Origin: Cliona cf. orientalis
Lineage: Eukaryota > Porifera > Demospongiae > Clionaida > Clionaidae
NCBI GenBank assembly: GCA_963930775.1
Contig: OZ005689.1
Location: 25,604,058 to 25,668,057, forward strand
Direction of reading: 5' to 3'
DNA length: 64,000 nt
Shown here one piece after another: positions 1-10,497 of the stretch (its first letter is position 1; every line of letters begins with the position of its first letter). The position numbers and the translations under genes are program-made. Under the pieces are notes generated by a model that did not search any database, had not been told where the DNA came from, and worked only from the letters and a program-made list of their open reading frames with translations.

Positions 1-95
1 TTGACCCTTACACCTAGACAGTGTGACTACAAGCACCATGCTACAATGAAACACATCAATATGACCTCCAATTTTAGAGACAGAGAGGGAAGGTA
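1..95 (+). repeat. dispersed repeat, copy 1
   Basis: The first 95 bases match 2966-3060 in the same orientation with scattered substitutions. Both begin TTGACCCTTACACCTAGACA and keep the following GTGTGACTACAAG block. The copies are about 2.9 kb apart and flank the proline-rich gene. No coding potential is evident. It could be an unnamed interspersed element or the trace of an old segmental duplication; the window edge hides the left boundary. Confidence 0.7.
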
Positions 96-316
96 CATCC
101 GTGAAATCATATTATACTCATTCTCGTTCTGCCAGTGTTGGTGTAACAAGAATGAGTCTCAAATCTGTAACCTAAGCACAGCTACAGTACACCCAAACCC
201 AAACTGAACGGAACCCAGGGCATGACCGCATTCTAGGACTGCCAATCAGTGCAAAATCACAGGTTTTATGGGGTTAAAGGTGAATCCAAGTCCAGTCCAG
301 TGAATAGAGATTACCA

Positions 317-436
317 CCTCAAAGCTGTGGGAAATGCTCTCACCACAATCTTCAATAAGACAGAGAGCAGGCAGCAGCATGCCTCAAAGCTGTGGGGAAA
401 GCTTTCTTCATTAGACAGAGAGCAAGCAGCAGCATG
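317..436 (+). repeat. two-unit tandem repeat upstream of a promoter
   Basis: Two adjacent units of roughly 55-65 bp each start CCTCAAAGCTGTGGG and end with a GCAGCAGCATG block. They lie just upstream of a TATA box, so they may be duplicated upstream control sequence. That role is inference; only the repetition is seen. Confidence 0.7.
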
Positions 437-462
437 CTGCTTTCTTGCAGTGCCTAGGCGCC

Positions 463-472
463 TATATAAATA
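463..472 (+). promoter_or_regulatory. TATA box of the proline-rich gene
   Basis: TATATAAATA lies about 43 bases upstream of the ATG at 515, which puts a start site near 490-500 and leaves a very short 5' leader. The motif follows the tandem repeat at 317-436 and precedes a coherent chain of splice sites, which makes a genuine core promoter likely. Confidence 0.6.
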
Positions 473-514
473 CCCCCTCACAGCTACCAAAGTCTCATTC
501 ACATTACTGGGAAA

Positions 515-964
515 ATGGGACAGCATTTATCAAGTAAGGATACAATACTACCTTGAAAAGTTTATCCTCTAGTCTGACTTGCAGGGTATGTTGCAGATAA
601 GCTGCAAGAAAGGGAGAGAGAGGTGCAGCACCTACAGCGGCTACAACAGCAGCTCAGTCTTAGAGGTACTAGTTACATGTATACGCTTATAGGCTGCATG
701 CTTCACTATGTATAGTCATTACTCACTAATACTTTCTAGGCCAGCGATACCAGCCATATATATGTAAGACAAAAAAAGGCAAAAGAACATCTCAGGTAAG
801 TGCAAATGACAAAGAGCAATCTCTAGAGGATCGACAGTAACATATTTATTATCCCAACACAGAAATCACAAACTCACCTTGTCGCTCAATCAGTTCCTCC
901 TCCGGCTGGTCAGCGACCCTCTGCTCCTCCTCCACCAGCGAGTCCTCCTCCTCTGGCTGGTTAG
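515..964 (+). CDS. four-exon gene, coiled-coil start and proline-rich tail (unknown function)
   Basis: I do not recognise the family. Exons read from the sequence are 515-533, 585-665, 740-795 and 863-964. Every intron has GT..AG ends and the phases agree (1, 1, 0). The product is about 85 residues. It has a short start MGQHLS (an N-terminal Gly that might be myristoylated), a charged Glu/Gln/Arg/Leu helix of about 27 residues likely to form a coiled coil, a basic CKTKKGKR stretch, then proline-rich PPPAGQRPSAPPPPAS. The frame ends at TAG (962-964), exactly where other repeat units read CAG in GGTCAG. Intron 1 is only 51 bp. The start was chosen because of the TATA box 43 bases upstream and the consistent splice phases. 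The stop may be a recent mutation that cut off a longer proline-rich tail. Confidence 0.55.
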
Positions 965-1985
965 TGGCCCTCTCCTCCTCCTCCAGCAGTGAGTCCTCCT
1001 CCTCCGGCTGGTCAGTGGCCATCTGCTCCTCCTCCTCTAGCAGTGAGTCCTCCGCCTCTGGCTGGTCAGCGATCCTCTGCTCCTCCTCCAGCTGGTCAGT
1101 GGCCCTCTCCTCCTCCTCCAGCAGTGAGTCCTTCTCCGGCTGGTCAGTGGCCCTCTGCTCCTCCTCCTCCAGCAGTGAGTCCTTTCCTCTGGCTGGTCAG
1201 TGCCCCTCTGCTCCTCCTCCTCCAGCAGTGAGTCCTCCTCCTCCGGCTGGTCAGTGGCCCTCTCCTCCTCCTCCTCCAGCAGTGAGTCCTTCTCCTTTGG
1301 CTGGTCAGTGGCCCTCTCCTCCTACTCCAGCAGTGAGTCTCCCTCCTTCAGCTGGTCAGTGGCCATCTGCTCCTCCTCCAGCTGGTCAGTGACCCTCTCC
1401 TCCTCCTCCAGCAGCGAGTCCTCCGCCTCCGGCTGGTCAGTGGCCCTCTCCTCCTCCTCCAGCAGCAAGTCCTCCCCCTCCGACTGGTCAGCGACCCTCT
1501 GCTCCTCCTCCGGCTGGTCAGTGGCCCTCTCCTCCTCCTCCTCCAGCAGCGAGTCCTCTCCCTCCGGCTGGTCAGCGACCCTCTGCTCCTCCTCCGGCTG
1601 GTCAGTGGCCCTCTCCTCCTCCTCCAGCAGTGAGTCCTCCTCCTCTGACTGGTCAGTGGCCCTCTGCTCCTCCTCCTCCAGCAGCAAGTCTTTCTCCTCC
1701 GGCTGGTCAATGGCCTTCTGCTTCTCCTCCGTCAGTAATGAGTCTCTCTTCTCCAGGTAGTCAGTTCTCTGCTCCTCCTCCTCTAGCAGCGAGTCCTCTT
1801 CCTCCTCCTGCTGGTCAGTGGCCTTCTGCTCTTCCTCCGGTTAGTCAGTGGCCCTCTCCACCAGTGCGTCCTCCTCCAGCTGGTCAGCGGCACTCTACTC
1901 CTCCTCCTCCATCAGTGCGTCCTCCTCCGCCAGCTCCACCAGTTATGAGACCTACTTCACCAACTCCCCTTTATGGTCATAACTG
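890..1985 (+). repeat. proline-rich coding minisatellite
   Basis: About 1.1 kb of imperfect units built on CTCCTCCTCC, CAGCAGTGAGTCC and GGCTGGTCAGTGGCC encodes repeated PPPPAVSPPPPAGQWPS-like peptides on the plus strand. The proline frame starts in frame with exon 4 (863). It meets TAG at 962-964, shifts frame near 1190, meets TGA at 1390-1392, then stays open to TAA at 1996-1998, ending with a PVMRPTSPTPLYG-like tail. The other frames give Ser-rich or Arg/Glu-rich peptides that are shadows. Repeat-number changes or assembly errors in this tract could explain the breaks. Confidence 0.75.
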
Positions 1986-1998
1986 CATAATATGCTAA

Positions 1999-2965
1999 TA
2001 TTTTATGGTTTTCGTTATTTTGCAATAGGATTGAAATCAAGTTACTGTGCTAATAAGCGCATGCACTTACAGCAGTGTAGTATATACCACGCATAATTAC
2101 ATTCCACTAATGTCATGTGACCATGGTTCTGCAATCTGATTGGGCTGCAATATACGTACCTCGAGGACAAGGAAGTGCAACCCTTTTGACCAGACCCTTT
2201 CTCGTGCGTGCATGAAGGGGGCACGAGATTAAAAAGAGACAGCGATGGTGTGCATCCTTTGGCTTCAGAGTTACATGTACAACGGAACCACAAACTATAG
2301 TGAAGGGATGATATAGTAGCTACTAGAACCTGATTATGGAGACATTTCTATGCACATGTAACTCCTATCCCAGGTCACGCCACACGGAGGCAGATGCACA
2401 GGTGACCCTCGAGGCATTATGTCTACTACACAATGCCCCGGCTCAAATTCAAGGGAGAGAAAGAAGGAATGGCTGATTCCTGGATCGAACTGTAAGCACA
2501 CAAATTAATATATGTCCCCACCCTACTCTCATTACAAATCAGATGTGTACTCATAGCTGCTTTGGAAAACATTCTCTAGCGAAATCATCCAAAGCTGACC
2601 AGCCAAGAATCAGCCATTACATACATACATACACAACAAACCTTCACATTCGTCCCGACTGAGCTCTAAGAAGAGAGGAAAGATATAGCACAATACAGAC
2701 CATTCACTAACACAAAACCGCCACAGAAAACCACAAGTCTGTATCAGTACATGCCATATATCTCCACTGACAGGAGCAACAAGTGCTCCATCATGGACGG
2801 CTCAATCATGCTGCAACTGGAGGAGCTCGACATAAACACACACGATATAAAGAGCCCGGGCCACACTGCCTCGGTTTATGGAGGAAGCTAAAATTAATGT
2901 GTACAATGCACATACATATTGATGTAAAGATAGCGGCCTAAGCACCTGACACTAGTATGAGCTTC
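1999..2965. other. non-coding stretch with two weak exon-like segments
   Basis: No convincing gene. A segment from about 2374 after a CCCAG acceptor stays open for about 33 codons (to TGA near 2472). Another around 2795-2890 is open for about 30 codons. Either could be a small terminal exon, but nothing joins them. The rest is A/T-rich and holds several copies of the palindromic word ACATGT. Confidence 0.3.
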
Positions 2966-3060
2966 CTTGACCCTTACACCTAGACAGTGTGACTACAAGT
3001 ACCATGTCACAATGAGCACGTCAACATGACTGCCAGTTTTCGAGAAAGAGAGAATGAGAG
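2966..3060 (+). repeat. dispersed repeat, copy 2
   Basis: Second copy of the repeat at 1-95, same orientation, diverged by scattered substitutions. It again begins with TTGACCCTTACACCTAGACA and passes into a GAGAGA-rich tail. Confidence 0.7.
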
Positions 3061-3334
3061 CTCTGTAGAGCACATACCCCGTGTGCACAATTAGTAGCCT
3101 AGTATGTGTTCTTGCATTCACTTACATGTACGCGTCATATACATGTAGATGTGCAGTACGCGGTTGAAACAGCACATGGCACACCTGATGTGATTTGTAC
3201 AGTTTGTCAACATTATGAAGTGAAACAAACGTCGGCTTTGACATTTTATTATACTCACCACTCGCTAAGATTGCCTCTATGCTGATATCAGGTAATTTTT
3301 TTTTAGAACAGAGAGAGAAATATAAGTCCGATGG

Positions 3335-3410
3335 GAAAACTAGAAGCCATCAACGACTCATCATGCCACCCGAGCTTCAGGCAGCTGACTTCAATGAGGA
3401 GAAAGAGAGA
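3335..3410 (+). repeat. dispersed repeat pair, copy 1
   Basis: The block starting near AGAAGCCATCAACGACTCAT recurs at 3800-3875 with a small insertion. Both copies continue into CAACTGACTTCAA-like sequence and GAGGAGA. They are 460 bases apart. No protein is supported. Confidence 0.65.
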
Positions 3411-3799
3411 AAATGCCAAGCCACCCGATTACTTTACTATGCACACGGGGGTAATACCATAGTGTCCCAGGCAAGTGCCCACGACACTATAATAATAATA
3501 TTATTATACTGATAGAGTACATGTACTGTAGAGCAGATTATATTAAATTTTAGAGCAACATGATACAACTTGATATTACGTTTTCACTCATAAAATTTTT
3601 GCTCGGTAACCTATAACTACCTACTGCTCTGTAATATAATCAGCTTTGAACAGGCAACAAACAACCGTACCAAGTGCCCAACACAAACAAGTATTGAGAT
3701 GATACAGAGAGGGAGAATGCAGCCATATTAATACAAACATACATGTAGTATAGACTGGGATAGAGAACACAAGAGAGAAACATATCTCCAATGTGAAAA

Positions 3800-3875
3800 C
3801 CAGAAGCCATCAACGACTCATCACGCCACCTGAGGGTGGGAGCTTCAGGCAACTGACTTCAACGAGGAGAGATAC
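3800..3875 (+). repeat. dispersed repeat pair, copy 2
   Basis: Second copy of the block at 3335-3410. It carries an extra GGTGGGA-like insertion after the ACGCCACCTGA segment. Confidence 0.65.
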
Positions 3876-4221
3876 ATGTGCATCTAGATATTATGGCAGA
3901 GCAGAGAACAACCCTGTTTGCTGACATGGTATTTCTGTACTTTCTTATAAGGTAGTGCAAAAAAATCAGTCAGCTGGTTTGGCAGTGTCACTACAAGCAT
4001 ACAGATAAGATTGATAACCAGTACCTGTACCCTATGACCTGACATTCAGAAACCACATTTAACCCCAAAATAAAATTCAAGAAAGGTAGAGCCTAAAACT
4101 GCATAAACCTTCCCTGTGTCAGGCTTATTGAGTTGACGTACCCACTCAAGAAAACACAGGTATGAAGAGAAATAATACTGAGAAAAAATATTATTATGGT
4201 AATAGACATGTACACATACAT

Positions 4222-4277
4222 GTATTAGCATTGAGACGAGCAAGACAGAGAGAGAGAGGGACAGAGAGAGAGAGGAG

Positions 4278-4308
<31 letters not shown>

Positions 4309-4385
4309 GAGGGAGAGAGAGGGAGAGAGAGAGGGAGAGAGAGAGAGAGGGAGGGAGGGAGGCAGGGAGAGAGAGAGAGGGAGTG
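4222..4385 (+). repeat. GA-rich microsatellite
   Basis: About 160 bases of (GA)n and (GGGA)n purine runs. On the minus strand the tract is open in several frames, so the upstream Ulp1/PHD reading frame runs on into a Ser/Leu/Pro tail that is not a real domain. Confidence 0.9.
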
Positions 4386-4419
4386 AGACAAGATAGATAC
4401 ATGTATATGCATTTATACA

Positions 4420-6651
4420 TGTACATGTATATAATAGAGGGAGAGGTAATATATCCCAGAGAGAGAAACATAAGAGAGAGAGGATGGATCGGTAATCAAT
4501 ACATGTGGCCACACCTGGGTATACTGTATACAACAAAATACTAGGTAGAGTTTCACATGATTTACACTTCCAGGGGACATCTTTTTTTTCAAAAACATAG
4601 CTAGGAACGTCCATGCAGTGTTTGTGGTACCAGGTTTTACATACATCACACTCGGCCATTTTATCACCTATTTCCTCGGGCAAGCGGCAGCAGCAGTGAA
4701 GGTCCACTGACTGGGTGTGCCTGACACCAACAATCCTGCGCTCACCGACCGCTGGGAAGCGAGAGAGGCGATATTTCTCCAAGCACTCTGCAAAGTGCTG
4801 CCTCATAGACCTGTGATCGTACTTGATCTTGCATGGGTCATTACCACTGCAAATGTCGTATGTAAATGCTAAGGCAAGGACTCCACAATCGGAACCATTT
4901 GACTGCCTTCCAACATCCATCATTCTCACTACAAGCTGTTTAGCAGGACTGAAAACAAGGCTGGCAATCAATTTGACCGTCCCACTGGAAGCACTGGAGT
5001 ACATGCTGTCGTACACATTGACCACTCCATCGTCACATCCAACGTTGGAAATAGTACACCAGTGACAGCCTCCAACAAAGATGATCTGCACAAATTCTCC
5101 TCTGAGGATTTGGAACAATAGACTCCTGTGAACTGCCGGATCTTGCAGGCCGGCTATGTTTGGGAATTCCTGCAAGATGAGCAACTGACCGACCCTAATG
5201 ACTGTGTCTGAGAGCCAACCATCAGATGAAACAATTTCCCGTTTCTTATCTACGTGCAAGGTGTATAGTGGAGTGGACACCCAGGTGTTGCTTACAACTG
5301 CAGAACCATCGGCTGAAGACAAGGCTGTGGGATCGTCAGTCAGGTCAACAACATGCTCAACAAAAGTCTTGGTTAGGCCACAGCTACACACTTTGAGATT
5401 TGCAGAATCATTTGCTACATCTCGTAGTGAGATCCTTCCTGCAGTTCGCCAGTTGTCTACTGAAATGGATAGATCACCGCTGATAGCCATCAACTGCCCC
5501 TTTGCATAGCCAGTAGTGAGAACTCCCTTGTGACAACATAGTAGGCATCGATCACCAAACACTTGCACAACGCAGCAAGGAAGGTGACATTTGCCCAATT
5601 TGCTATCATGCAAATTCACGCAGTCACCCACCTTGAAGTTGGGCCTAGGCTTTTTCGCTGGGGGAGGCTTCTCACCACCTGGCTTTTCTCTCTTTCCTCG
5701 ATGAGTGGACCTTGTATCGACCGGCTTGCTTGCTTTAGGAGGTTTGGATTTCACACAATCATCATCCTTGCCATTCTTGTCAGAGTCAGCAGAAGAGGCC
5801 TTGGGAAACAATGTGCACCCAACGTAACGATTTCGTGAGTTTGAGGGGCAATCCCTCTTGTGTGCTCGTCCGAGCGCTCCGCACACGCAGATACCACTTA
5901 GTACGTCATCTTCAAAACACCAACTAGTGTCACCAGTTGGGGTAGGCACACTTTTTTCCAAAGAAATGCTTTCTGCGTCTGACAGGGTATCCTCAGAATA
6001 GGAAATGACATCATTATTGTCAGATGCTCTGTCATCCACAGAAACACCACTTCTCTGATTTTTGATGTTCAAAGGACATTCACTATGGTTGGTACGTAGG
6101 TGAGTGGTGGACCCACACTTGCACGTCCCTCCAGTTGTACGCTTCTTCTCTCCTTTTCGTTTGAGTTCATCTTCGTCTATGTCACTGTCGTCACTGCCAT
6201 AGGTATCATGGCCATGCTTCTTTGACCACAGCTTGCAACACTGTGCATCCACTGTTCGCTCAATTTTCAACTGTATTTGCCTCCGCTTGGAGGAATCGGT
6301 CTTTTCCTGATCTAAATACATCTTTCTCTGTCGATTGAATGTCTCCAGAGCAGCCTGAACACCATCAAATACAGGTAGCTTCAGACGCTCAAACAGCTCA
6401 ACCACCCAATGATATTGTGGCCCACGCTTCTCATACATGTATATCATGTTGGATTGCAGCAGAGCCAGCTCGGTTGAAACCACATAGTGTAGACTCTCGA
6501 GGAAGATGTGCTTTGGTCTGAAGCGAATGAACACATTGTGGGAGGCCTCCAACCAATTGGAATGCCCCCTTTTAAGAATGGGGTGAACCAGCTGTTCAGC
6601 CATTTCTGCTCTCTCATGGCATTCAATTTCGTAAGCCAGAGAGTGGAAAGG
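4420..6651 (-). pseudogene. Ulp1-like cysteine protease with C-terminal PHD finger
   Basis: Continues the transposase frame after TGA at 6652-6654. An N-terminal part (MAEQLVHPILKRGHSN, then EASHNVFIRFR) is still transposase-associated. An acidic, Cys-rich linker and a Lys/Pro-rich basic stretch follow. The Ulp1-type core shows the expected triad: His in GGCHWCTISN, Asp in NVYDSMY, and Gln plus Cys in RQSNGSDCGVLALAF. Ulp1 proteases cleave SUMO or ubiquitin-like proteins, so the domain may act on modified host proteins; that is inference. The PHD finger runs from CCCRLPEE through CDVCKTWYHKHC to WKCKSC. Downstream the frame passes into a GA microsatellite, so the true C-terminus is probably lost. 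Confidence 0.75.
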
Positions 6652-6654
6652 TCA

Positions 6655-7980
6655 TGTCAGTGCATGCCTTGTGTGATAGTCTGTTCCTTCGCACTTCAGA
6701 TCCTCTCCATCCTCACACTCACCACAGCTGCATACTGGAAGTTGGTGAAAGTCACACCTACCAAACCCCCAATCGTGCTCGTCGCGGGTATGTCTGGCCA
6801 ATCTTTTCATCCTGGTTGCAAACTCTTCGGCAGATTCACTCATCGACAAAATTAGTGAAAAGTAGTTTCTAGCCTTTTCAATAAACGCCTTGGAGAAGCA
6901 ACCACATCCCTATTTGTGCCTTGAGCAATGACAGACCACGTCGCCAACAGAGGGAAAAGTGTCTTTATACTTTCTTATTAAATCAACAGTGAAGGACTTG
7001 ATTTTCTGCAGCTTTTCCAGCTGCTTCTTGTGGGCCCTACCGGCATGCCCACCACAGATCATGATCTCTGCATTGGGAAAGTGGTCTGTCACTGCCTTAG
7101 CAGAGGAGGAGTCGGCATCTTGCCACTGAATGGCAATGTTCATCCCTTCCTCCTTGGCTTTTTTGAACGTAAGGCGTGCGGCATAGCCTTCGGCGCCCTT
7201 GGAGGTCCCCTGGTATAGCTCTTCTTCAATTATGTCATCTCTGCCTTTCTCACAGAGATGCTTGCGGTAAAGAAGAGCTCCATTGTAGTAGTTTCGAATG
7301 CTGAAAGTAGCATTCTTGCTGTGATGACTACGTGTCATCCACGTGCCGTCAGCGGACGTGACGGCACGACTCCATGAACCCAGTTCATTTTGGTCCATGC
7401 GTTGCATGTCATCCTTTGCATCACTACACATCTTATCGACCATCTCTTTAACAATAGGGTACATTCTCTTGACGGTCGAGTCAAACATTGGCCAACTAAC
7501 TCCTTCAATCCCAAGTGCATGCTTCAATACCTTGTAGTAAGTCACATGCGTGCAACCAGCTATGATAAAAGCCACCTGCGCAGCAATACCAATTTCGGTA
7601 GCACAGCCAAGTTCGTATTTAGATGATGTTTCAAACAATGCCCACTGACTAGCACAACCGTTACAAGCATAGGTGATAGAAAGAGCACCACCCAGCCCAA
7701 GGCTTTTCACATGAATGGGACACAATGCACCTTTACAACCAGGTGTGGCACAACGTATTTGATTCACTTGCTTGATTAACTTGTTCAATTGTTTCAAGTC
7801 CATGAAGCAAATACTTGATGGAATACATGACATACTTTCTATCCTCTCTCTAACCTTTCTTTGAGGGATTGGAACATGCAGGGAGCCATCATTACTCTCC
7901 ACTGTCACGTTGAGACTGTCAGTCTCTTCATCACCCTCCACTGTCACATTGAGACTATCATTATTTGACGTGGGAGTATC
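6655..7980 (-). pseudogene. Mutator-like DDE transposase region
   Basis: The catalytic part of the element. On the minus strand the frame begins after an AG acceptor (7981-7982) with an acidic segment holding a small duplication (DSLNVTVE twice). A Cys-rich zinc-binding segment follows (CATPGCKGALCPIH and YACNGC). Candidate catalytic acids are the Asp in SADGTWMTR and the Asp in WQDADSSSAK. CGGHAGRAHKKQL comes next, matching my memory of metazoan Mutator-like transposase domains. The frame reaches CHCSRHK, hits TAG at 6910-6912, and continues without a frame change into GCGCFSKAFIEKARNYF. The third acid was not assigned. The single premature stop suggests recent decay, unless it is read through. 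Confidence 0.65.
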
Positions 7981-8327
7981 CTAAATGGCAAAGAAAATTT
8001 ACGGTGATGTGCATGCATACAGACAACTTCTTTCAATGAACATGTACAATGTCATATAAGCGAAATGTATCAGCCTCCCAGTCTAGTGTACACCCATCAG
8101 GCATAGCCAGATTTAACAAAATGGTAAAGCGTCATCACTCCTTGGTCATGTAGTATGTAAAGTATATCCTTTGGAAGTCTCATGCCCGCCCACTGTGTAT
8201 CTGCCCATATTATGCATAACTACATCTCTCCAGTTCTTATTCTACCCAGGATTCCTCATATTATTGGGACTTTTAACATTCTTACAACACTGATAATTTC
8301 GTGTTTTTTTGTTTTTTTTCAAGGGGA

Positions 8328-8720
8328 CCACACACTAAGCAGAAAAAAAAAACCACCACACAGTCGAGCTGGATGCATGAAAGAGCCATACAATGCAAGT
8401 ATGCATCAAAATAGCCATATATACAATGTTTGGTAAAGGGTCGTCAACGTACGCCGCGCGCCCGTAATTTTTTTTTACGGGCAAACATGGCTTCCTATAC
8501 AAACATAATTATGGAGAACTTTAAAGTGCCATATCTCTAATTCTAAAGTGTGAATCAAAATTTCCCGCCATCAATTTTTTAGTTTCGACTCATTCTGCGT
8601 GCCCATATAAAAATTATCTCCCCAAGTGCTCCCAGATCCTCTGTGAATTACATTAATTATTTTTAAATAATTTAAATTTAAATTCTTTTTTTTCTACTTA
8701 GTGTGTAATTAGTGTGTAAC
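8328..8720. mobile_element. MITE with ACACACTAAGCAG ends, copy 1
   Basis: The left end is ACACACTAAGCAGAAAAAAA. The right end reads TTTTTTCTACTTAGTGTGT and is followed by a second TTAGTGTGT, so the termini are inverted and the terminal word is doubled. It shares an internal CATGGCTTCCTATACAAACA block with the next element. No coding potential. It lies head to tail with a diverged copy at 8728-9143. Confidence 0.7.
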
Positions 8721-8727
8721 AAGCAGA

Positions 8728-9143
8728 CCACACACTAAGCAGAAAAAAATTGTCCGAAAACCACCACATAGTTGAGCTGGATGCATAGTAGAGCCATACA
8801 ATACAAGCAGGCAGCCTATACATCAATTTTGACCAAATTGTGTAATGCTTGTCACGTTAATGTGCACGCGTGGCCCCGCCCCTCACGTAGCACGTGGGCA
8901 GAAAATATTGCAAATGCATGGCTTCCTATACAAACATATGGGAAAACTTCAAAGGGCCATAACTTTAATTGTAAGGTGTGAATAAAAAATCTGTCTGATC
9001 AAACCTCTAGTTTCGACCCATTCTGCGTGCCCATGTAAAAATTATCCCCCTAAGTGCTCCCAAATCCCCATGAATTAGATTATTTTTTAATTATTTAAAT
9101 ATGCTTAGTGTGTAATTTCTACTTAGAGTGTAATTAGTGTGTA
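8728..9143. mobile_element. MITE with ACACACTAAGCAG ends, copy 2
   Basis: Diverged tandem neighbour of 8328-8720 with the same left end (ACACACTAAGCAGAAAAAAA) and right-end TTAGTGTGTAATT words. Its middle carries a block starting CCCCGCCCCTCACGTAGCAC that recurs at 11289. The close head-to-tail placement may reflect insertion of one copy into the end of another. Confidence 0.7.
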
Positions 9144-9297
9144 ATTTCCCTACTTTATGGTTATATTTGTGCCCAAGACATGTCCTTATAGTGCACAGAA
9201 GGGGGACAGAGGGGGGACATAAGAGGAAGCCACCAGCACCCCACTGGTATCACTGGTATGCCGCACCATCAAAATTATGAAATCACTGCATGCCATG

Positions 9298-9442
9298 CAG
9301 GGCTAGAAATAAGGCTCATGTTTTGGTCGGACATTGCTAGGACACAGTATAAGACTTTATGGAGTTGCATGGGGAATTTGATCGGTCATTTCAATAATTT
9401 GGTCGGAAAATGTCCGATGACCAGCTGTTATTTCTAGCTCTG
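9298..9442. mobile_element. short MITE with CAGGGCTAGAAATAA ends (hAT-like)
   Basis: The left end CAGGGCTAGAAATAA and right end TTATTTCTAGCTCTG are inverted copies with one mismatch. The inside holds inverted GGTCGGACATT / AATGTCCGA blocks, so the whole 145 bp could fold. Both flanks share CCATG, compatible with a short or damaged target duplication. The CAGGG start resembles hAT termini. Confidence 0.65.
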
Positions 9443-10276
9443 CCATGATGTGTGGCCAAACTCCTGATGTGGGAATATAACGTTCAGTATAATTATTATG
9501 AGGTTGATCCAAATTAAGGGGCTGAGTTTAATATTCCATCTCGCTACTAAGATAAGTTACTAAAGGATGGAAGATTGTTCCAGCCTTGAACATTGCATTT
9601 TTTACGCAATTTGTGTTTCTTGTCTGTCGCTGGTATCAAGCATGGAATTTGTGTAACCACTGACTTGGAGGAGCTGAACCTTTATGGTGATGACTGTGAT
9701 CGCTATGATCTTCAGTCCAGAAAGAAAGAGTATCATTGGACGATCATTGTGCTGATCTTGCCTCTCATCCGATATTCTGGTACAGAATTCAACTCTTATA
9801 ACAGTCATTTTCCATACATAGCTTCAATCTTTTTGTGTATGCCTCAACCATCAGGAAAAGCCGGACATGCTCTCAGCGTAATTCTATCTTACATGGTTTG
9901 CTCATTCAACCGATTATAATTAAGTAGACTCCCCCCCCTCAGAATCATCAGGTGATATACATGTAATAGTCTGCCTATGAACATTAAACTTGGAGATAGG
10001 ACCCAACCTCGTTATTGCAAAAATAATACCCCCCCCCCCCACAAACAAACTCTTATAACATGCGTTTGTCACCTTACCTTGATAATACTGTCTATCACCA
10101 ACCTTTCTGGTGTATCACCAGACACAGTATTCATACCCAGTGTAACACACACATCCTGTGTAAAAACAATAATAATTAAAGTTAATCGCTCAGGTCCGAG
10201 GCTAATATTTTCTTCAAGTACTCACTTTTTGTGCATCAGCACTCTCAACTGACTCCATATCACTGCAGAAGATGAA
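9443..10276. other. no recognisable gene
   Basis: Short open frames exist (for example 9593-9919) but show no domain, no promoter and no splice logic. The stretch holds poly-C runs near 9931 and 10030 and is otherwise unremarkable. Confidence 0.4.
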
Positions 10277-10497
10277 TACCATATTTCTTCGAAAAATTTG
10301 GCCCTTCTAATTATTCGGCACCCTTTACCGAATGATTGAATATAGTCTCTAATTTTTTGGCAAAGGTCGTCATGCGTATATGCTATAAATGGGAATGGAA
10401 TGCGCACGCAGACAGAACGTTGAATATTAACCTCTAAAAATTCAGCCAAGCTAAAGCAATATTATTTTCATGCCGAATTTTTAGAAGAAATACGGTA
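10277..10497. mobile_element. 221-bp MITE with TACCRTATTTC ends
   Basis: The left end TACCATATTTCTTCGAAAAA and the right end, read on the other strand, TACCGTATTTCTTCTAAAAA form a near-perfect terminal inverted repeat. No coding potential. The TACCGTA start is shared with MITEs at 44134, 54823 and 55256. Confidence 0.7.

Larger units (their letters stand above)
4420..7990 (-). mobile_element. DNA transposon: Mutator-like transposase plus Ulp1 protease and PHD finger
   Basis: One minus-strand reading frame carries a DDE-type Mutator-like transposase, then a Ulp1-type cysteine protease, then a PHD finger. MULE-like and related eukaryotic transposons are known to carry Ulp1-like proteases; the exact superfamily here is from memory. 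The frame runs from a splice acceptor near 7981 to about 4420. It is interrupted only by in-frame TAG at 6910-6912 and TGA at 6652-6654, with no frameshift. A first exon above 7990 was not identified, and I could not find terminal inverted repeats. It is probably a recently dead copy. Confidence 0.7.

Noticed and set aside
964..1760. Serine-rich and Arg/Glu-rich long open frames in the minisatellite
   Set aside because: They are other-frame readings of the proline-coding repeat and have no splice link to the upstream exons.
4046..4471. Ser/Leu/Pro-rich frames over the GA tract
   Set aside because: Microsatellite without stops; no real protein expected.
6652..6654. TGA as a selenocysteine codon in the Mutator/Ulp1 gene
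   Set aside because: A second stop (TAG) lies in the same gene and no selenocysteine insertion element was recognised; simple nonsense is more likely.
9593..9919. Possible 108-residue gene
   Set aside because: No domain, no promoter or splice support; comparable open frames occur by chance.
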